DNA of 6,711 bases from Vulcanimicrobiota bacterium (GTDB lineage Bacteria; Vulcanimicrobiota; Vulcanimicrobiia; Vulcanimicrobiales; Vulcanimicrobiaceae). Numbering within the stretch: position 1 is the first letter of the stretch; each line of letters opens with the position of its first letter. Under the pieces are notes generated by a model. The model did no database searches and was not told where the DNA came from. It worked only from the letters and a program-made list of their open reading frames with translations. Positions 1-6,575 of the stretch are shown one piece after another. Location: contig JAFAMK010000140.1 of the NCBI GenBank assembly GCA_019233415.1, positions 1-6,711 of the forward strand, in the 5' to 3' direction. Both the position numbers and the translations under genes were made by a program.

Positions 1-1
1 G

Positions 2-2035
2 ATCACGCTGCGCAACCTGCGCGGCGGCGGCTTCGCCGGGCCGCTGTACCTCGTCAACCCGCGCCACGACGCGATCGACGGTGTGCACGTCTATGCGGAC
101 GCCGCCAGCTTGCCCGACGCGCCGGACCTCGCGGTGATCGCGACGCCGCCGGGGCAGGTACCGGGCGTGATCGACGCCTTCGGCGCACGCGGGACGCGCG
201 CGGCCGTCGTCATCACGGCCGGTTTCGGCGAGCTCGGCGACGCGGGGAACGCGCTGCAGTCGCAGCTCGTCGAGCGCGCGCGCGCCCACGGCATGCGCCT
301 CGTGGGGCCGAACTGCCTCGGCCTGATCGTCCCGGGCATCGGGCTCAACGCGAGCTTCGCGCAGGTCGAACCGCCGGCCGGCGGCGTCGCGTTCATCAGC
401 CAGTCGGGCGCGCTGATCACCGCGGTGCTCGACTGGGCGCAGCCGCGCGGGATCGGCTTCTCGCAGGTCATCTCGCTCGGTGACATGTGCGACGTCGGCT
501 TCGCCGAGGCGATCGACGACGCGGCGGCCGATCCGGCGACGCGCACGATCGTCCTCTACGTCGAGGGCATGGCGCAGGGACAGGCGTTCGCACGCGCGCT
601 GCGCGCCGCGACGCGGCGCAAGCCGGTGCTCGCGCTCAAGGTCGGGCGCCACGCGGCGTCGGCGAAGGCGGCGCACTCGCACACCGGCGCGCTCGCCGGG
701 AACGACGCGGTCTACGACGCCGTGTTTCGCCGCGCCGGCGTGCTGCGGCTCGCGACGATGGCCGATCTGCTCGACGCGATCGAGACGTTCGCCTTCACCC
801 GGCCGCAGACCGGGAATCGGCTCGCGATCCTCACCAACGGCGGCGGACCCGGCGTGCTGGCGACCGACGTGGTCGCCGCAGCCGGCGGGACGCTCGCGAC
901 GATCTCGCCGGCGACCACCGCGCGGCTCGACGCCGTCTTGCCGCCGACGTGGAGCCGCGGTAACCCGGTCGACATCATCGGCGACGCGCCGGCCGAGCGC
1001 TACGCGGCGGCATTGAACGCGCTGCTCGACGATCCCGCGGTCGACGCGCTGCTCGTGCTCAACTGTCCGACCGCGCTGACCGATCCGGTCGACGCCGCGC
1101 GTGCGGTCGCCGATACGGTGCGCGCCCGCAACGGCGCGGCGCCGAACGTCTACACGGCGTGGCTCGGCGAACAGTCGGCGGCGCCGGCGCGCGCACTCCT
1201 GCGTGACGCGCACATCGCGACGTACGAGACGCCGGATGATGCGGTCCTCGGTTTCCTCGACGGCGTGCGCAGCGCGCGCAACGGCCACACAGTGCACGCC
1301 GAAGCACCAGCGCAGATCGTTCCCGCACCCGACGTCGCGGCGGCGCGCGCCGCGATCGCGGCCGCCATCGCCGCGGGGCGGCACTGGCTCGACGCGCAGG
1401 AAGTCGCGAGCGTGCTGACCGCGTACGGCATCCCCGTTCCGGCGAGCTGCCTAGCGGACGATCCCGCGAGCGCGGGACGCGCGGCGGCGGCGATCGGCGT
1501 CCCGGTCGCACTGAAGATCCGCTCGCAGCAGCTCACGCACAAGAGCGACATCGGCGGCGTCGTCCTCGACCTCGCCGGCGGCGACCGCGTGCGCGAGGAG
1601 GCGACGGCGATGCTGGCGCGCATCCGGGCGGCCGATCCGCACGCACGGATCGACGGGTTCCTCGTCCAGGAGATGGTCCACCGGCCTGACGCCTACGAAC
1701 TGATCGTCGGGATGCACGTCGACGAGGTTTTCGGCCCTGTCGTGCTGTTCGGCCACGGTGGAACGGCGGTCGAGGTGCTCGCCGACACCAGCCTCGAGTT
1801 GCCGCCGCTCGACCGGGACCGGGCGCGTGCGCAGATCGACCGCACGCTCGTGGCGCGGCTGCTGCACGGCTATCGCGGACGGCCGCCGGTCGACCTCGAC
1901 GCCGTCGCATCGGTCCTGGTGCGCATCGGAGCGATCGCGGCGGCGCACCCCGAGATCGAGGAGCTCGACGTCAACCCGCTGCTCGCCGACGAGCACGGCG
2001 TGCTCGCGCTCGATGCCCGGATCGCCGTGAGATGA
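2..2035 (+). CDS. NDP-forming acyl-CoA (acetyl-CoA) synthetase, 5' end outside window
   Basis: The frame is open from base 2, so the gene starts upstream; the first visible residues (NLRGGGFAGPLYLVNPRH) are already inside a CoA-binding Rossmann domain, and about 30 residues are missing. The 677 visible residues follow the family order: CoA-binding domain (1 to ~105), succinyl-CoA-ligase-like domains (~105-455) with GPNCLG near 102 and AFISQSGAL near 130, then an ATP-grasp domain (~462-677) with LTHKSDIGG near 511, GFLVQEM near 552 and ELDVNPLL near 654. His227 in SHTGALAG matches the histidine that is phosphorylated in ADP-forming acyl-CoA synthetases. The known reaction is acyl-CoA + NDP + Pi to acid + CoA + NTP, in the cytoplasm. 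The protein ends right after the ATP-grasp domain, so the C-terminal GNAT acetyltransferase domain of Pat/YfiQ-type relatives is absent. Acetate is the likeliest substrate but is not proven. The stop overlaps the next start by 4 bases, which suggests translational coupling. Confidence 0.93.
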   Translation: MTLRNLRGGGFAGPLYLVNPRHDAIDGVHVYADAASLPDAPDLAVIATPPGQVPGVIDAFGARGTRAAVVITAGFGELGDAGNALQSQLVERARAHGMRLVGPNCLGLIVPGIGLNASFAQVEPPAGGVAFISQSGALITAVLDWAQPRGIGFSQVISLGDMCDVGFAEAIDDAAADPATRTIVLYVEGMAQGQAFARALRAATRRKPVLALKVGRHAASAKAAHSHTGALAGNDAVYDAVFRRAGVLRLATMADLLDAIETFAFTRPQTGNRLAILTNGGGPGVLATDVVAAAGGTLATISPATTARLDAVLPPTWSRGNPVDIIGDAPAERYAAALNALLDDPAVDALLVLNCPTALTDPVDAARAVADTVRARNGAAPNVYTAWLGEQSAAPARALLRDAHIATYETPDDAVLGFLDGVRSARNGHTVHAEAPAQIVPAPDVAAARAAIAAAIAAGRHWLDAQEVASVLTAYGIPVPASCLADDPASAGRAAAAIGVPVALKIRSQQLTHKSDIGGVVLDLAGGDRVREEATAMLARIRAADPHARIDGFLVQEMVHRPDAYELIVGMHVDEVFGPVVLFGHGGTAVEVLADTSLELPPLDRDRARAQIDRTLVARLLHGYRGRPPVDLDAVASVLVRIGAIAAAHPEIEELDVNPLLADEHGVLALDARIAVR

Positions 2036-3152
2036 CGACGACTGTGGCTGATCCCGCGGCGGCCACGCTCTTCGACGAGGTCGTCGAGCTGCGGGCCTCG
2101 GTGCGCGCCGAGGCGGCGCGCATCTGCGACCGGTGGGCACCGTTCGTGCACCGGCGGCGGTATGCGCCGAGCGCTGCGAACCTCGCGGCGTATCTCGCGC
2201 TCCGGCGGCGCGACCTGCGCGCGCTGCAGGCCGATCTCATGCCGCTCGGCCTCTCGTCGCTCGGCCGCTGCGAGTCGCGCGTGCTGCCGAACCTCGACGC
2301 CGTAATCGCGGCGCTCGCCGCGCAGGTCGGGCGCGACGGCGGGACGCCGCCGACCGCGCACGCCTTCTTTCGCGGCGGCCGCTTTTTGCGCGCGCACACC
2401 GCGCAGGTCTTCGGGCCGCCCGCGCCGCGGCGCGACGTGCGCATCATGGTCACGCTCGACGGCGAGTGCGCCGTCGACCCGGCGTTCGTCCGCGCACTCG
2501 TCGCCGCAGGGATGGACTGCGCGCGCATCAACTGTGCGCACGACGAACCCGCGACGTGGGAAACGATGATCCGCAACGTGCGCGATGCGTCGGACCGGCT
2601 CGGGCGGCCGTGTTCGATTCACGTCGATCTTCCCGGGCCGAAAGTCCGCACGAAGAAGGTTCGGATGCTCGCCGAGCGCGTTCGTACCGGCGATGCGATC
2701 CTGCTCGCCGAGCACGTGCACGATCACGTTCCGGAGGCAGACGACGTGGCGGCGGTCGTGACGTGCACGCTGCACGAAGTCCGCGAGCGCGTTCGTGACG
2801 GGCACGCACTGTGGATCGACGACGGCAAGATCGGCACGCGTGTCGTGCGCGCCGGCGGCGGCGAGCCCGTTCTGCTGCGGGTGACCAGCGCGCCGGCGAA
2901 GGGCGCGACGATCAAGTGCGACAAGGGGATCAACGTCCCGCAGACCGATCTGGGTCTTCCCTCGCTGGCGAGGGCGTCTCGTCGCGCGCGGAGTTCACCG
3001 ACGCGGCGATGGCCGAACGCGCCGACTGCGTGATGCTCAACAAGGGCGCGCACGTCCTCCGCGGGGTCGAGACGCTCGTCGACGTCCTGGGCCGCATGGA
3101 GGGCCATCAGACGAAGAAGACCTCGCGGCTGCGCGCCTTGCGGTCCTGGTAG
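2032..3152 (+). pseudogene. Pyruvate kinase-like gene with internal deletion and frameshift
   Basis: The opening frame (333 codons, stop at 3031-3033) starts at an ATG overlapping the previous stop. After a ~130-residue N-terminal extension (SSLGRCE near 76) it enters a pyruvate kinase barrel: AGMDCARINCAH (159-170; canonical R-N-F-S-H, with Ala for Ser), DLPGPKVRT (199-207), DDGKIG (263-268) and KGINVPQ (298-304). It reads up to LPSLA (309-313) and then turns to nonsense. From about 2958 a second frame carries the pyruvate kinase end, with SSRAEFTDAAMAERADCVML followed by NKG and HQTKK, ending in W and a TAG at 3150-3152. Comparison with Escherichia coli pyruvate kinase I puts about 110-120 codons missing between the halves, including the KIE and ARGD motifs with the catalytic Lys, Glu and Asp. 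The tail's third positions are nearly all G or C in its own frame, so the break is recent or an assembly error. As written, no active PEP + ADP to pyruvate + ATP enzyme can be made. Confidence 0.85.
2959..2974. repeat. Palindrome at the pyruvate kinase deletion joint
   Basis: CCCTCGC-TG-GCGAGGG is a perfect 7-bp inverted repeat with a 2-base centre. It lies exactly where the reading frame changes between the two halves of the broken pyruvate kinase-like gene. It could mark a hairpin-prone deletion end point, or a fold-back artefact of sequencing or assembly, or be chance in GC-rich coding DNA. Confidence 0.6.
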
Positions 3153-3159
3153 CGGCGAC

Positions 3160-3840
3160 ATGCGAAGAAACCTCGCCGGCGCGACGGCGCTGGCCGTATC
3201 GCTCGCACCGGCGGTCGGCTGGGCGACGTACGCCGCCGTGGCATGGCTCGGATACGGTAGGCTCGGCGTCGATCGCCGTCCCGACACGCTGCTCGACCGG
3301 TTCATGCCGGCGTACGAAGTCACCGAGCGCCACGAGCTCCGCGTCGCTGCGCCGGCATCGCTCACCTACGCCGCGGCGCGCGAATTCGACCTCATGGACT
3401 CGCCGGTCATCGCCGCGCTCTTCCGCGGGCGCGAGCTGATGATGGGTGCTTCGCACGAAGCGACGTCGCTACGTCTGCGCGAGCTGACGGAGTGTTTCGG
3501 CTGGCGCGTGCTGGCCGAGGAGCCCGGCCGCGAGATCGTGCTCGGCACCGTCACGAAACCGTGGGAGCCGAACGTCGTCTTTCACGGCGTTGCGCCGGAG
3601 CGGTTCGCGCAGTTCGACGAGCCTGGCTACGCGCAGATCGCGTGGACGCTCGCGGCCGAGCCAATCGACGAGCGCACCTCGGTCGTGCGCACCCTGACGC
3701 GCGTTCGAACCACCGACTCCGCGGCGCGCGCGCGGTTTCGCCGCTACTGGGCCGTCTTCTCACCGGGCATCGCGCTGATCCGCCGCGCGGCGCTGCGCAG
3801 CGTGCGCCGCGAGGCGGAACGGCGCGTTCGCGCCGGTTAG
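3160..3840 (+). CDS. Membrane-anchored SRPBCC (START-like) family protein
   Basis: 226 residues. The N-terminus has one hydrophobic segment (about 5-33, rich in Ala, Val and Leu), which looks like an uncleaved anchor or signal anchor. The rest resembles the SRPBCC/polyketide-cyclase-like fold, a helix-grip cavity that binds hydrophobic ligands: a first strand at VTERHELRVAAPASLTY (54-70), a FRGREL segment near 89-93, a GREIVLGTVTKPW stretch (123-135), and a long C-terminal helix rich in Arg (about 200-226) after the phrase RARFRRYW. The ligand and reaction are unknown; no catalytic residues can be assigned. The start is 7 bases after the tail of the pyruvate kinase-like gene, with no clear Shine-Dalgarno sequence, so it is probably co-transcribed and coupled. 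Its stop overlaps the stop of the opposite-strand gene by 4 bases (3837-3840). I recognise the family by overall pattern rather than by a single diagnostic motif. Confidence 0.7.
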   Translation: MRRNLAGATALAVSLAPAVGWATYAAVAWLGYGRLGVDRRPDTLLDRFMPAYEVTERHELRVAAPASLTYAAAREFDLMDSPVIAALFRGRELMMGASHEATSLRLRELTECFGWRVLAEEPGREIVLGTVTKPWEPNVVFHGVAPERFAQFDEPGYAQIAWTLAAEPIDERTSVVRTLTRVRTTDSAARARFRRYWAVFSPGIALIRRAALRSVRREAERRVRAG

Positions 3841-4253
3841 CCGTCCGCGTGCGACGAACAGTTTCCGGATGCGGCCGGTGCGAGCGCGAACCACGCGAAC
3901 GCGGCGGCCGAGATCGCTCCCGCCGGCGTCGCGAACGAGTTCAGATAGTCGCGCAGGCCGATACGCCGTAACCGTACGCCGAGGAGCTCGAGCGGAACGA
4001 ATCCGGCGAACGCGAGGGCACCGAGCGCGATCCGCGAGGAGAGCGGAGGCCGGTCGCCCAGCCGTCGTGTCGCGTGCCGCGCGGCGAGCGAGATCGCTCC
4101 CACCATGACGGTGGCTTCGGCCGCGGTTGCCGCCAGACGGCCGATGCGTGGGATGAGCACGAGCTCGCGCAGCGCGCCGAGTCCCCAGCCCAGGCCGTAG
4201 ATACGCGCAAGGTACTCTGCCGACGCGGGCACGAGTTCGGTGCTCCGGTTCAT
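3837..4253 (-). CDS. Small membrane protein of unknown function
   Basis: 138 residues. I do not recognise the family. Four hydrophobic stretches are visible, at about 16-34 (IYGLGWGLGALRELVLI), 40-58, 75-94 (IALGALAFAGFVPLEL) and 108-128, separated by short basic loops such as RHATRRLGDR and RLRRIGLRD, consistent with a four-helix inner-membrane protein. The final residues are Ser/Asp-rich with a lone Cys. Its ATG overlaps the stop of the upstream gene in a 4-base TGA/ATG overlap (4250-4253), which supports both the start choice and its reality as the second gene of a two-gene operon. The pairing with an SRPBCC-like protein suggests a shared role at the membrane, but nothing in the sequence names it. 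Confidence 0.7.
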   Translation of the reverse strand: MNRSTELVPASAEYLARIYGLGWGLGALRELVLIPRIGRLAATAAEATVMVGAISLAARHATRRLGDRPPLSSRIALGALAFAGFVPLELLGVRLRRIGLRDYLNSFATPAGAISAAAFAWFALAPAASGNCSSHADG

Positions 4254-4687
4254 CGGGCCGCCGCCGCCACGCGGGCCAAGAAGTCCCGAACGCTGGCTTC
4301 GGCGATGCGGTGCCCAAGTCGCTCGTCAAAGAACTCGCCGAGACGGTCGGCCGGCGGTTCGTACTGTCCCTCCAGGCGCACCACGGGCCGGTTGCCGTCG
4401 GACGCGAGATCGGAGCTGACCCGCGCGTCGAGTTGCGGAAGCGGAACGTCGGCCTCGGGCTTCCAGCGCATCGTGACGACGTCGTTGAGCCCCGACGCGT
4501 CGCGCGCCGTTTCGAGCTCGCACTGGACGTCGTAACTCAGATCGACCGTGGCGTGCGGAGCGACCGTTGCCGGCACCCGCACCGTGAGCATGCCGTCGTG
4601 GCAGAGCGCCCCGATCGCCTTTTCGAGCGCATCGACGGAAAGGACCCGGTTGCCGGTCAAGGCGTGTTCGAGCTGAATCTTCGTCAT
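4250..4687 (-). CDS. Probable SRPBCC-like protein, soluble
   Basis: 145 residues, no signal peptide or membrane segment. The C-terminal half has features I associate with SRPBCC-fold proteins: alternating strand-like segments (TMRWKPEADVPLP at 72-84 and RPVVRLEGQYEPP at 100-112), followed by RLGEFFDERLGHRIAE (115-130) and a final helix (VRDFLARVAAAAR) that would close the cavity. The first 40 residues are less typical. No catalytic residue can be pointed out and the ligand is unknown. It is the first gene of a - strand pair, and its stop overlaps the start of the membrane protein gene. The ATG at 4685-4687 has no strong Shine-Dalgarno sequence. It faces the universal stress protein gene across a 185-base spacer, so the two may share a control region. 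The fold assignment is tentative; that it is a gene is more certain. Confidence 0.6.
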   Translation of the reverse strand: MTKIQLEHALTGNRVLSVDALEKAIGALCHDGMLTVRVPATVAPHATVDLSYDVQCELETARDASGLNDVVTMRWKPEADVPLPQLDARVSSDLASDGNRPVVRLEGQYEPPADRLGEFFDERLGHRIAEASVRDFLARVAAAAR

Positions 4688-4742
4688 GCGCGGAACGTAA
4701 CGACCGGCCTGGAAGCGCCTGTGAACGTGTCGTCCACGAATC

Positions 4743-4808
4743 TTCGCCGACCGTTCTCACGGGCGCTTCACCCTGAGCCTGAGAGCGGGCCCGACGACGG
4801 TCGGCGGA
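4743..4808. repeat. Inverted repeat with potential long hairpin in the divergent spacer
   Basis: CGCCGACCGT (4745-4754) and ACGGTCGGCG (4797-4806) are perfect 10-base inverse complements. One G-T pair and one T-A pair extend the outside (4743-4744 with 4807-4808). Inside, 4757-4758 can pair with 4793-4794, GGG (4761-4763) with CCC (4790-4792), and CGCT (4764-4767) with AGCG (4784-4787), leaving small bulges. The top contains a tandem CCTGAG-CCTGAG (4772-4783). The element lies about 50 bases upstream of the stress-protein ribosome binding site and could be an operator, a leader-RNA structure or a terminator-like element. There is no T-run after it, so a standard intrinsic terminator is unlikely. 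The rest of the 4688-4872 spacer shows no clear promoter boxes. Confidence 0.5.
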
Positions 4809-4856
4809 CGCCAGTCGACCTACGGCTACGTTGCACTCTCTTGGACGTGGGGTCCG

Positions 4857-4863
4857 AAGGAGA
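4857..4863 (+). promoter_or_regulatory. Ribosome binding site of the universal stress protein gene
   Basis: AAGGAGA lies 9 bases before the ATG at 4873. This decides the start: the same frame extends upstream to a TTG at 4831, but the added residues are Arg-rich and the binding site would then lie inside the gene. Confidence 0.75.
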
Positions 4864-4872
4864 CGGCACAGC

Positions 4873-5838
4873 ATGGACAATGATCCCTTCGCGCGCATCC
4901 TCGTCGCCGTCGACGGCTCGTCGACGGCGAATGCCGCCGTCGCTGCCGCCGTGCACATCGCAACGGTGCAGGGCTCGGCGATCCGCTTCGTCTCGGTGTT
5001 CGAGCGCGCCAAGCTCATCGCGGCGTGCTCGGAGCCCTACGGCGGCATCGACGTCGGCGCCACGCTCGACGCAGTGGAGGCCACGCACGCGGCCGTCATC
5101 GACGGCGCCTTGGCGGCAGCCGCTGCCGGCGGCGTCCGAGCGACGGGGACCGTTCGTGACGGCGGTGACGCCGCCGACGAGATTCTCGCCGAGGCGCGCA
5201 GTTGGCAGGCCGGCTGCATCGTGATCGGAACGCACGCCCGGCACGGGATCGCGCGCGCCGTTCTCGGCAGCTGTGCCGAAGCGACGCTGCGCGGGAGCAC
5301 GTGCCCGGTCCTGATCGTCCCGCACGCCGCCTCCGCCGTGTGGCGCCGCGTCGCGTGCGCCGTCGACGATTCGCCGGCCGCACGACGTGCGTTCTCCGCC
5401 GCGCTCGACTATGCGCTGCGGCACGATGCCGAGCTGCATCTCATCGGCGTCGTCCCGATCGAAGACGCCTACGCGGCAGCATACGAACGCGACGGATTCG
5501 ACCCGAGCGGCTCCGTCGCCACGATCTATGCGCATCCCCGCGCGCTGCTGAAGCGGCTCGCCGAGGAAGCAGCCGCGCGCGGCGCCCGCGTCACGCAGCA
5601 CGTGCTCGGCGGCTCCGACATCGCCGAACGCATCGTGAGCTGCGCCGAACGGTACGCCTGCAATCTGATCGCGATCGGAACCCATGGTCGCGGCGGTCTC
5701 ACGCGCGCGATGCTCGGAAGCGTCGCAGAGGGCGTCATCCGCACCGCGCCGGTCGCCGTACTCGCCTTCCACGACGCACACACGGAACACGCCGTCGAAC
5801 CCGCGCCAGCCGCCGCGGCAAGGTCCAGTACCTCGTAG
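4873..5838 (+). CDS. Universal stress protein, two tandem USP domains
   Basis: 321 residues made of two USP (UspA-like) domains, twice the usual ~150-residue length. Domain 1 (about 7-150) opens with ARILVAVDGS, including the conserved Asp14. Domain 2 (about 155-310) opens with RRVACAVDDS. The ATP-binding motif of the family is G-x2-G-x9-G-S/T. Domain 2 has it intact: GTHG at 269-272 and GS at 282-283. Domain 1 reads GTHA (119-122) then GS (132-133), so the second glycine is replaced by alanine and nucleotide binding there may be altered. USP proteins are cytoplasmic and help cells survive starvation, low oxygen or oxidative stress; the partner of this one is unknown. The start is set by AAGGAGA at 4857. 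It is preceded by a possible hairpin element and ends 1 base before the stop of the opposite gene. Nearness to the acyl-CoA synthetase and pyruvate kinase-like genes suggests an energy-stress setting. Confidence 0.93.
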   Translation: MDNDPFARILVAVDGSSTANAAVAAAVHIATVQGSAIRFVSVFERAKLIAACSEPYGGIDVGATLDAVEATHAAVIDGALAAAAAGGVRATGTVRDGGDAADEILAEARSWQAGCIVIGTHARHGIARAVLGSCAEATLRGSTCPVLIVPHAASAVWRRVACAVDDSPAARRAFSAALDYALRHDAELHLIGVVPIEDAYAAAYERDGFDPSGSVATIYAHPRALLKRLAEEAAARGARVTQHVLGGSDIAERIVSCAERYACNLIAIGTHGRGGLTRAMLGSVAEGVIRTAPVAVLAFHDAHTEHAVEPAPAAAARSSTS

Positions 5839-5839
5839 T

Positions 5840-6538
5840 CTACTTTGGAGCCGGCGAGCCGTCCGACCAAAAACGAACCGGGATGACGATCGTCACCGGT
5901 TCATACCGGCGAAACGTTGCCGTCGCCGGTGAGAGGATCGGCGACCCTTTGAAGCTTGCGCCCCACGTGTCCACTTGGTCGAGGGCGACGAACGGCATCA
6001 CGTGCGGGCGCCATGGACCCTTGACTCCGTCGTTGAGGTAGCCTTGCTTCGACAGCATGAACGCGAACGATGCCGGAGCCGGGTCGGTGAACTGATGGTT
6101 GGCGTAGGCGGCCTGGCACTTCTGCGCAATTTGTTCGAGCGTGTCACCGGCCAAGGCCCATTTCGTCCGCGCGAGGTACTGCGGCAGCACGCTCTTCACG
6201 GCAGGAGGGTTGAGGCAGGCCGGTCCGCGTCCATGCGGATTCCAAAATTCGGCATCGCCGAAACCCGCCGTCCACATGCGCCCGACCAAACAGGTCCAGC
6301 CGTTCGTCCCCTTCGCGGCGACGACGTAGCCGCTCTTCGTGAGCGCGAGCACCTCGGCATGGGCGGAGATTGATGCCGGTCCCGCGCTGCGCGCCATCGC
6401 GATTTCGGCGGCACGGGGCATGAGATATTGCGAAACGGGCGCCATCTTCGGATACGGATTGGTCGCCGGCGTCTGGCCGTATGCGGGACCGCACGAGGCA
6501 AGGAAGACGATGAGCGCCGTGCGCGCGATGTTTCTCAT
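5840..6538 (-). CDS. Secreted or lipid-anchored protein of unknown function
   Basis: 232 residues. The N-terminus is a signal peptide: a basic start (MRNIAR), a hydrophobic core (TALIVFLAS), then LASC (13-16), which fits a lipobox with Cys16 as lipidated residue, although AYG-Q (19-22) is also a plausible ordinary signal peptidase site. The mature part has three more cysteines (83, 108, 141) and distinctive motifs: KGTNGWTCLV (76-85), EFWNPHGRGPACLNPPAV (97-114), a PQYLARTKWALAG run (119-131), SKQGYLND (163-170), PWRPHVMPF (175-183) and a closing PVRFWSDGSPAP (220-231). From memory, similar sequences occur as hypothetical proteins in soil bacteria; no function is known to me and no catalytic motif is evident. 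The start has a near-perfect Shine-Dalgarno sequence, which suggests strong translation. Third-position GC (about 80% in the first ~85 codons) is a little below the stress-protein gene (about 90%). It converges on the stress-protein gene with a 1-base gap. Confidence 0.85.
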   Translation of the reverse strand: MRNIARTALIVFLASCGPAYGQTPATNPYPKMAPVSQYLMPRAAEIAMARSAGPASISAHAEVLALTKSGYVVAAKGTNGWTCLVGRMWTAGFGDAEFWNPHGRGPACLNPPAVKSVLPQYLARTKWALAGDTLEQIAQKCQAAYANHQFTDPAPASFAFMLSKQGYLNDGVKGPWRPHVMPFVALDQVDTWGASFKGSPILSPATATFRRYEPVTIVIPVRFWSDGSPAPK

Positions 6539-6543
6539 TGGTG

Positions 6544-6550
6544 ACCTCCT
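6544..6550 (-). promoter_or_regulatory. Strong ribosome binding site of the secreted protein gene
   Basis: On the - strand AGGAGGT sits 5 bases before the ATG at 6538, the strongest Shine-Dalgarno match in the window. It fixes the start of the secreted-protein gene. Confidence 0.85.
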
Positions 6551-6553
6551 AAA

Positions 6554-6575
6554 GCCAGGCGTTCGCCGCCCTGGC
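6554..6575 (-). repeat. Small hairpin in the leader of the secreted protein gene
   Basis: On the - strand GCCAGG and CCTGGC form a 6-bp stem with a 10-base loop just upstream of the Shine-Dalgarno sequence. An 8-base direct repeat, TGGTGACC on the + strand, flanks it (6539-6546 and 6577-6584); the first copy overlaps the ribosome binding site. The two copies could pair with each other except for a central C-C mismatch, partly hiding the ribosome binding site. Such short matches can arise by chance. The remaining bases to 6711 hold no convincing gene or promoter. Confidence 0.35.

Noticed and set aside
1870..2805. Long - strand open frame of 311 codons across the synthetase/pyruvate kinase-like border
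   Set aside because: It lies antisense to two recognised genes, its translation is Arg-rich with no domain pattern, and stop codons are rare in any frame at this GC content.
2811..3152. Second-frame open reading frame as an independent small gene
   Set aside because: Its first half is a shadow of the pyruvate kinase-like frame; only the part after about 2958 looks coding, and that is the displaced tail of the same broken gene.
4831..4872. Upstream TTG start for the universal stress protein
   Set aside because: It adds 14 Arg-rich residues not seen in USP proteins, and the good ribosome binding site at 4857 serves the ATG at 4873.
4310..5224. + strand open frame of 304 codons across the divergent spacer
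   Set aside because: It is antisense to the SRPBCC-like gene and out of frame with the stress protein; the translation turns into Arg/Ser/Pro-rich shadow sequence.
4768..5790. - strand open frame of 340 codons antisense to the universal stress protein gene
   Set aside because: The + strand reading has two clear USP domains and a ribosome binding site; the antisense product shows no family features.
5202..6041. + strand open frame of 279 codons overlapping the stress-protein and secreted-protein genes
   Set aside because: Its translation is extremely Arg-rich and it is a frame-shifted shadow of the stress-protein gene followed by antisense of the secreted-protein gene.
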